Assembly: GCA_003167215.1 (NCBI GenBank)
Contig: PMTV01000053.1
Span: 230,472 to 294,471 of the forward strand
Source: Acidobacteriota bacterium
GTDB taxonomy: Bacteria > Acidobacteriota > Terriglobia > Acidiferrales > UBA7541
DNA length: 64,000 nt
Direction of reading: 5' to 3'
The notes beneath the pieces are model-generated. The model made no database searches. It was not told the DNA's origin and saw nothing but the letters and a program-made list of their open reading frames with translations. This document shows positions 63,170 through 64,000 of this stretch, in pieces. The position numbers and the translations under genes were made by a program. Positions within the stretch are counted from its first letter, which is position 1. Each line of letters begins with the position of its first letter.

Positions 63170-64000
63170 TTACCAGCCGCGGGTTTGCATCAAATCCTTT
63201 TCTTCGAGCTGGCGGATATCGAGGCCTTTCATGGCATCGCCAAGCTCTTCGGAGGCTTCCAGAACAATTTTCGGATCCTTGTAGTGCGTGGTGGCCTTGA
63301 CGATGGCCCGGGCGCGTTGCGCCGGATCGCTCGATTTGAAAATTCCGGAGCCGACGAAGACCGCTTCGGCGCCGAGTTGCATCACCAGCGAAGCATCAGC
63401 CGGCGTGGCGATACCTCCGGCTGAAAAATTCGGCACGGGCAACTTTCCGTTCTTCGCCACCCATACGACAAGCTCAAAGGGTGCGCCGAGTTCCTTGGAT
63501 TCGTGCACCAACTCTTCTTCGCCGAGCAAAGTTAGCCGCTTGATCTGGCTGACGATCGTTCGTATGTGCCGGACGGCTTCCACAATGTTTCCCGAGCCGG
63601 CCTCGCCTTTCGTTCGAATCATGGCGGCGCCTTCGGTGATGCGGCGCAGCGCTTCTCCCAGGTTTCGCGCACCGCAAACAAAGGGAGCTTTGAAGCCGTG
63701 CTTCCAGACGTGGTGCTCGTCGTCAGCAGGGGTGAGCACTTCGCTCTCGTCGATGTAATCGAGTTCGAGCGCTTCCAGCACTTGGGCTTCGGCAAAATGC
63801 CCGATGCGAACTTTGGCCATCACCGGGATCGAAACTGTATTCATGATCTCGCGAATGATGCGCGGTGCAGCCATGCGCGCGACGCCGCCGTCTTTGCGGA
63901 TGTCGGAGGGCACTCGTTCGAGGGCCATCACTGCGCAAGCTCCGGCTTGCTCGGCAATTTTTGCTTGCTCGGCGTTGGTGACGTCCATGATCACGCCGCC
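63170..64000 (-). CDS. pdxS: pyridoxal 5'-phosphate synthase lyase subunit, 5' end outside window
   Basis: Condenses ribose 5-phosphate, glyceraldehyde 3-phosphate and ammonia to PLP in a dodecamer. The visible 277 codons lack about 20 N-terminal residues. Present are the [13 protein letters not shown] segment (catalytic Asp), VMAKVRIGH with the first imine-forming lysine, [12 protein letters not shown] with the second lysine, and [12 protein letters not shown] near the phosphate site, then [17 protein letters not shown]. The frame runs to the window edge. First gene of the pdxS-pdxT run. Confidence 0.95.
   Translation of the reverse strand, partial: GGVIMDVTNAEQAKIAEQAGACAVMALERVPSDIRKDGGVARMAAPRIIREIMNTVSIPVMAKVRIGHFAEAQVLEALELDYIDESEVLTPADDEHHVWKHGFKAPFVCGARNLGEALRRITEGAAMIRTKGEAGSGNIVEAVRHIRTIVSQIKRLTLLGEEELVHESKELGAPFELVVWVAKNGKLPVPNFSAGGIATPADASLVMQLGAEAVFVGSGIFKSSDPAQRARAIVKATTHYKDPKIVLEASEELGDAMKGLDIRQLEEKDLMQTRGW

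Overview
The window looks like a chromosomal stretch of an Acidobacteriota genome, probably class Terriglobia (near Koribacter/Sulfotelmatobacter-type lineages). The reasons are moderately high GC, an Oar-like TonB-dependent receptor with an N-terminal carboxypeptidase-regulatory domain, many small secreted proteins of unknown function, several PilZ proteins, RNase J, a pyruvoyl arginine decarboxylase and a B. subtilis-type succinate dehydrogenase. No 16S gene is present, so the placement is inferred from gene content only. No prophage, CRISPR array or intact insertion sequence was seen.

Layout. 0.8-3.9 kb: icd-mdh and a small unknown gene. 4-9.4 kb, minus strand: dipeptidase, two tandem cyclophilins, a GT39-type membrane glycosyltransferase and a quinone-oxidoreductase-like enzyme. 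9.5-12.7 kb: sdhC-A-B, so three TCA enzymes lie within 12 kb. 12.9-14.7 kb: a GAF protein and a Q/P-rich secreted protein with a strong terminator. 15-17.7 kb: a polyamine locus with pyruvoyl arginine decarboxylase, a deoxyhypusine-synthase-like enzyme and an agmatinase-like protein that lacks half of its metal ligands. 18-24 kb: a housekeeping block (RNase J, GNAT, UppP, FtsK, tRNA-Phe). 24-25.7 kb: an AsmA-like gene with a 1-nt frameshift near its start. 25.8-29.1 kb: Tat-exported multicopper oxidase and phospholipase-C-family phosphoesterase.

29-34 kb is accessory in character: a long non-coding leader with a strong promoter, chromate transporter, multicopper-oxidase remnant, outer-membrane protein, DoxX, remnant of a PuuD-like membrane domain, and cytochrome c. 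34-46 kb: mostly secreted or envelope proteins (serine hydrolase, M16 peptidase pair, creatininase-like, EcsC, the large TonB-dependent receptor, a cyanophycinase-like peptidase). 46-47.9 kb: 3-methyladenine glycosylase and a DUF5996 protein. 48-53.9 kb: a signalling block with Ser/Thr kinase, PP2C phosphatase, double-FHA protein and three PilZ proteins. 54-57 kb: MacB-type ABC exporter plus esterase. 57-61 kb: orphan AmmeMemoRadiSam radical SAM enzyme, small unknown proteins, TPR protein and aldehyde dehydrogenase. 61.4-64 kb: pdxS-pdxT-LMW phosphatase-DtxR, with pdxS cut by the window edge.

Most notable signals: (1) a diverged 102-nt element found twice, 28 kb apart, each about 150 nt upstream of and in frame with a gene (icd and the phosphoesterase), carrying paired AACCGGTT palindromes at identical 66-nt spacing; (2) the agmatinase-like protein with three of six metal ligands replaced, inside a locus whose other genes are intact; (3) the kinase/phosphatase/FHA/PilZ cluster.
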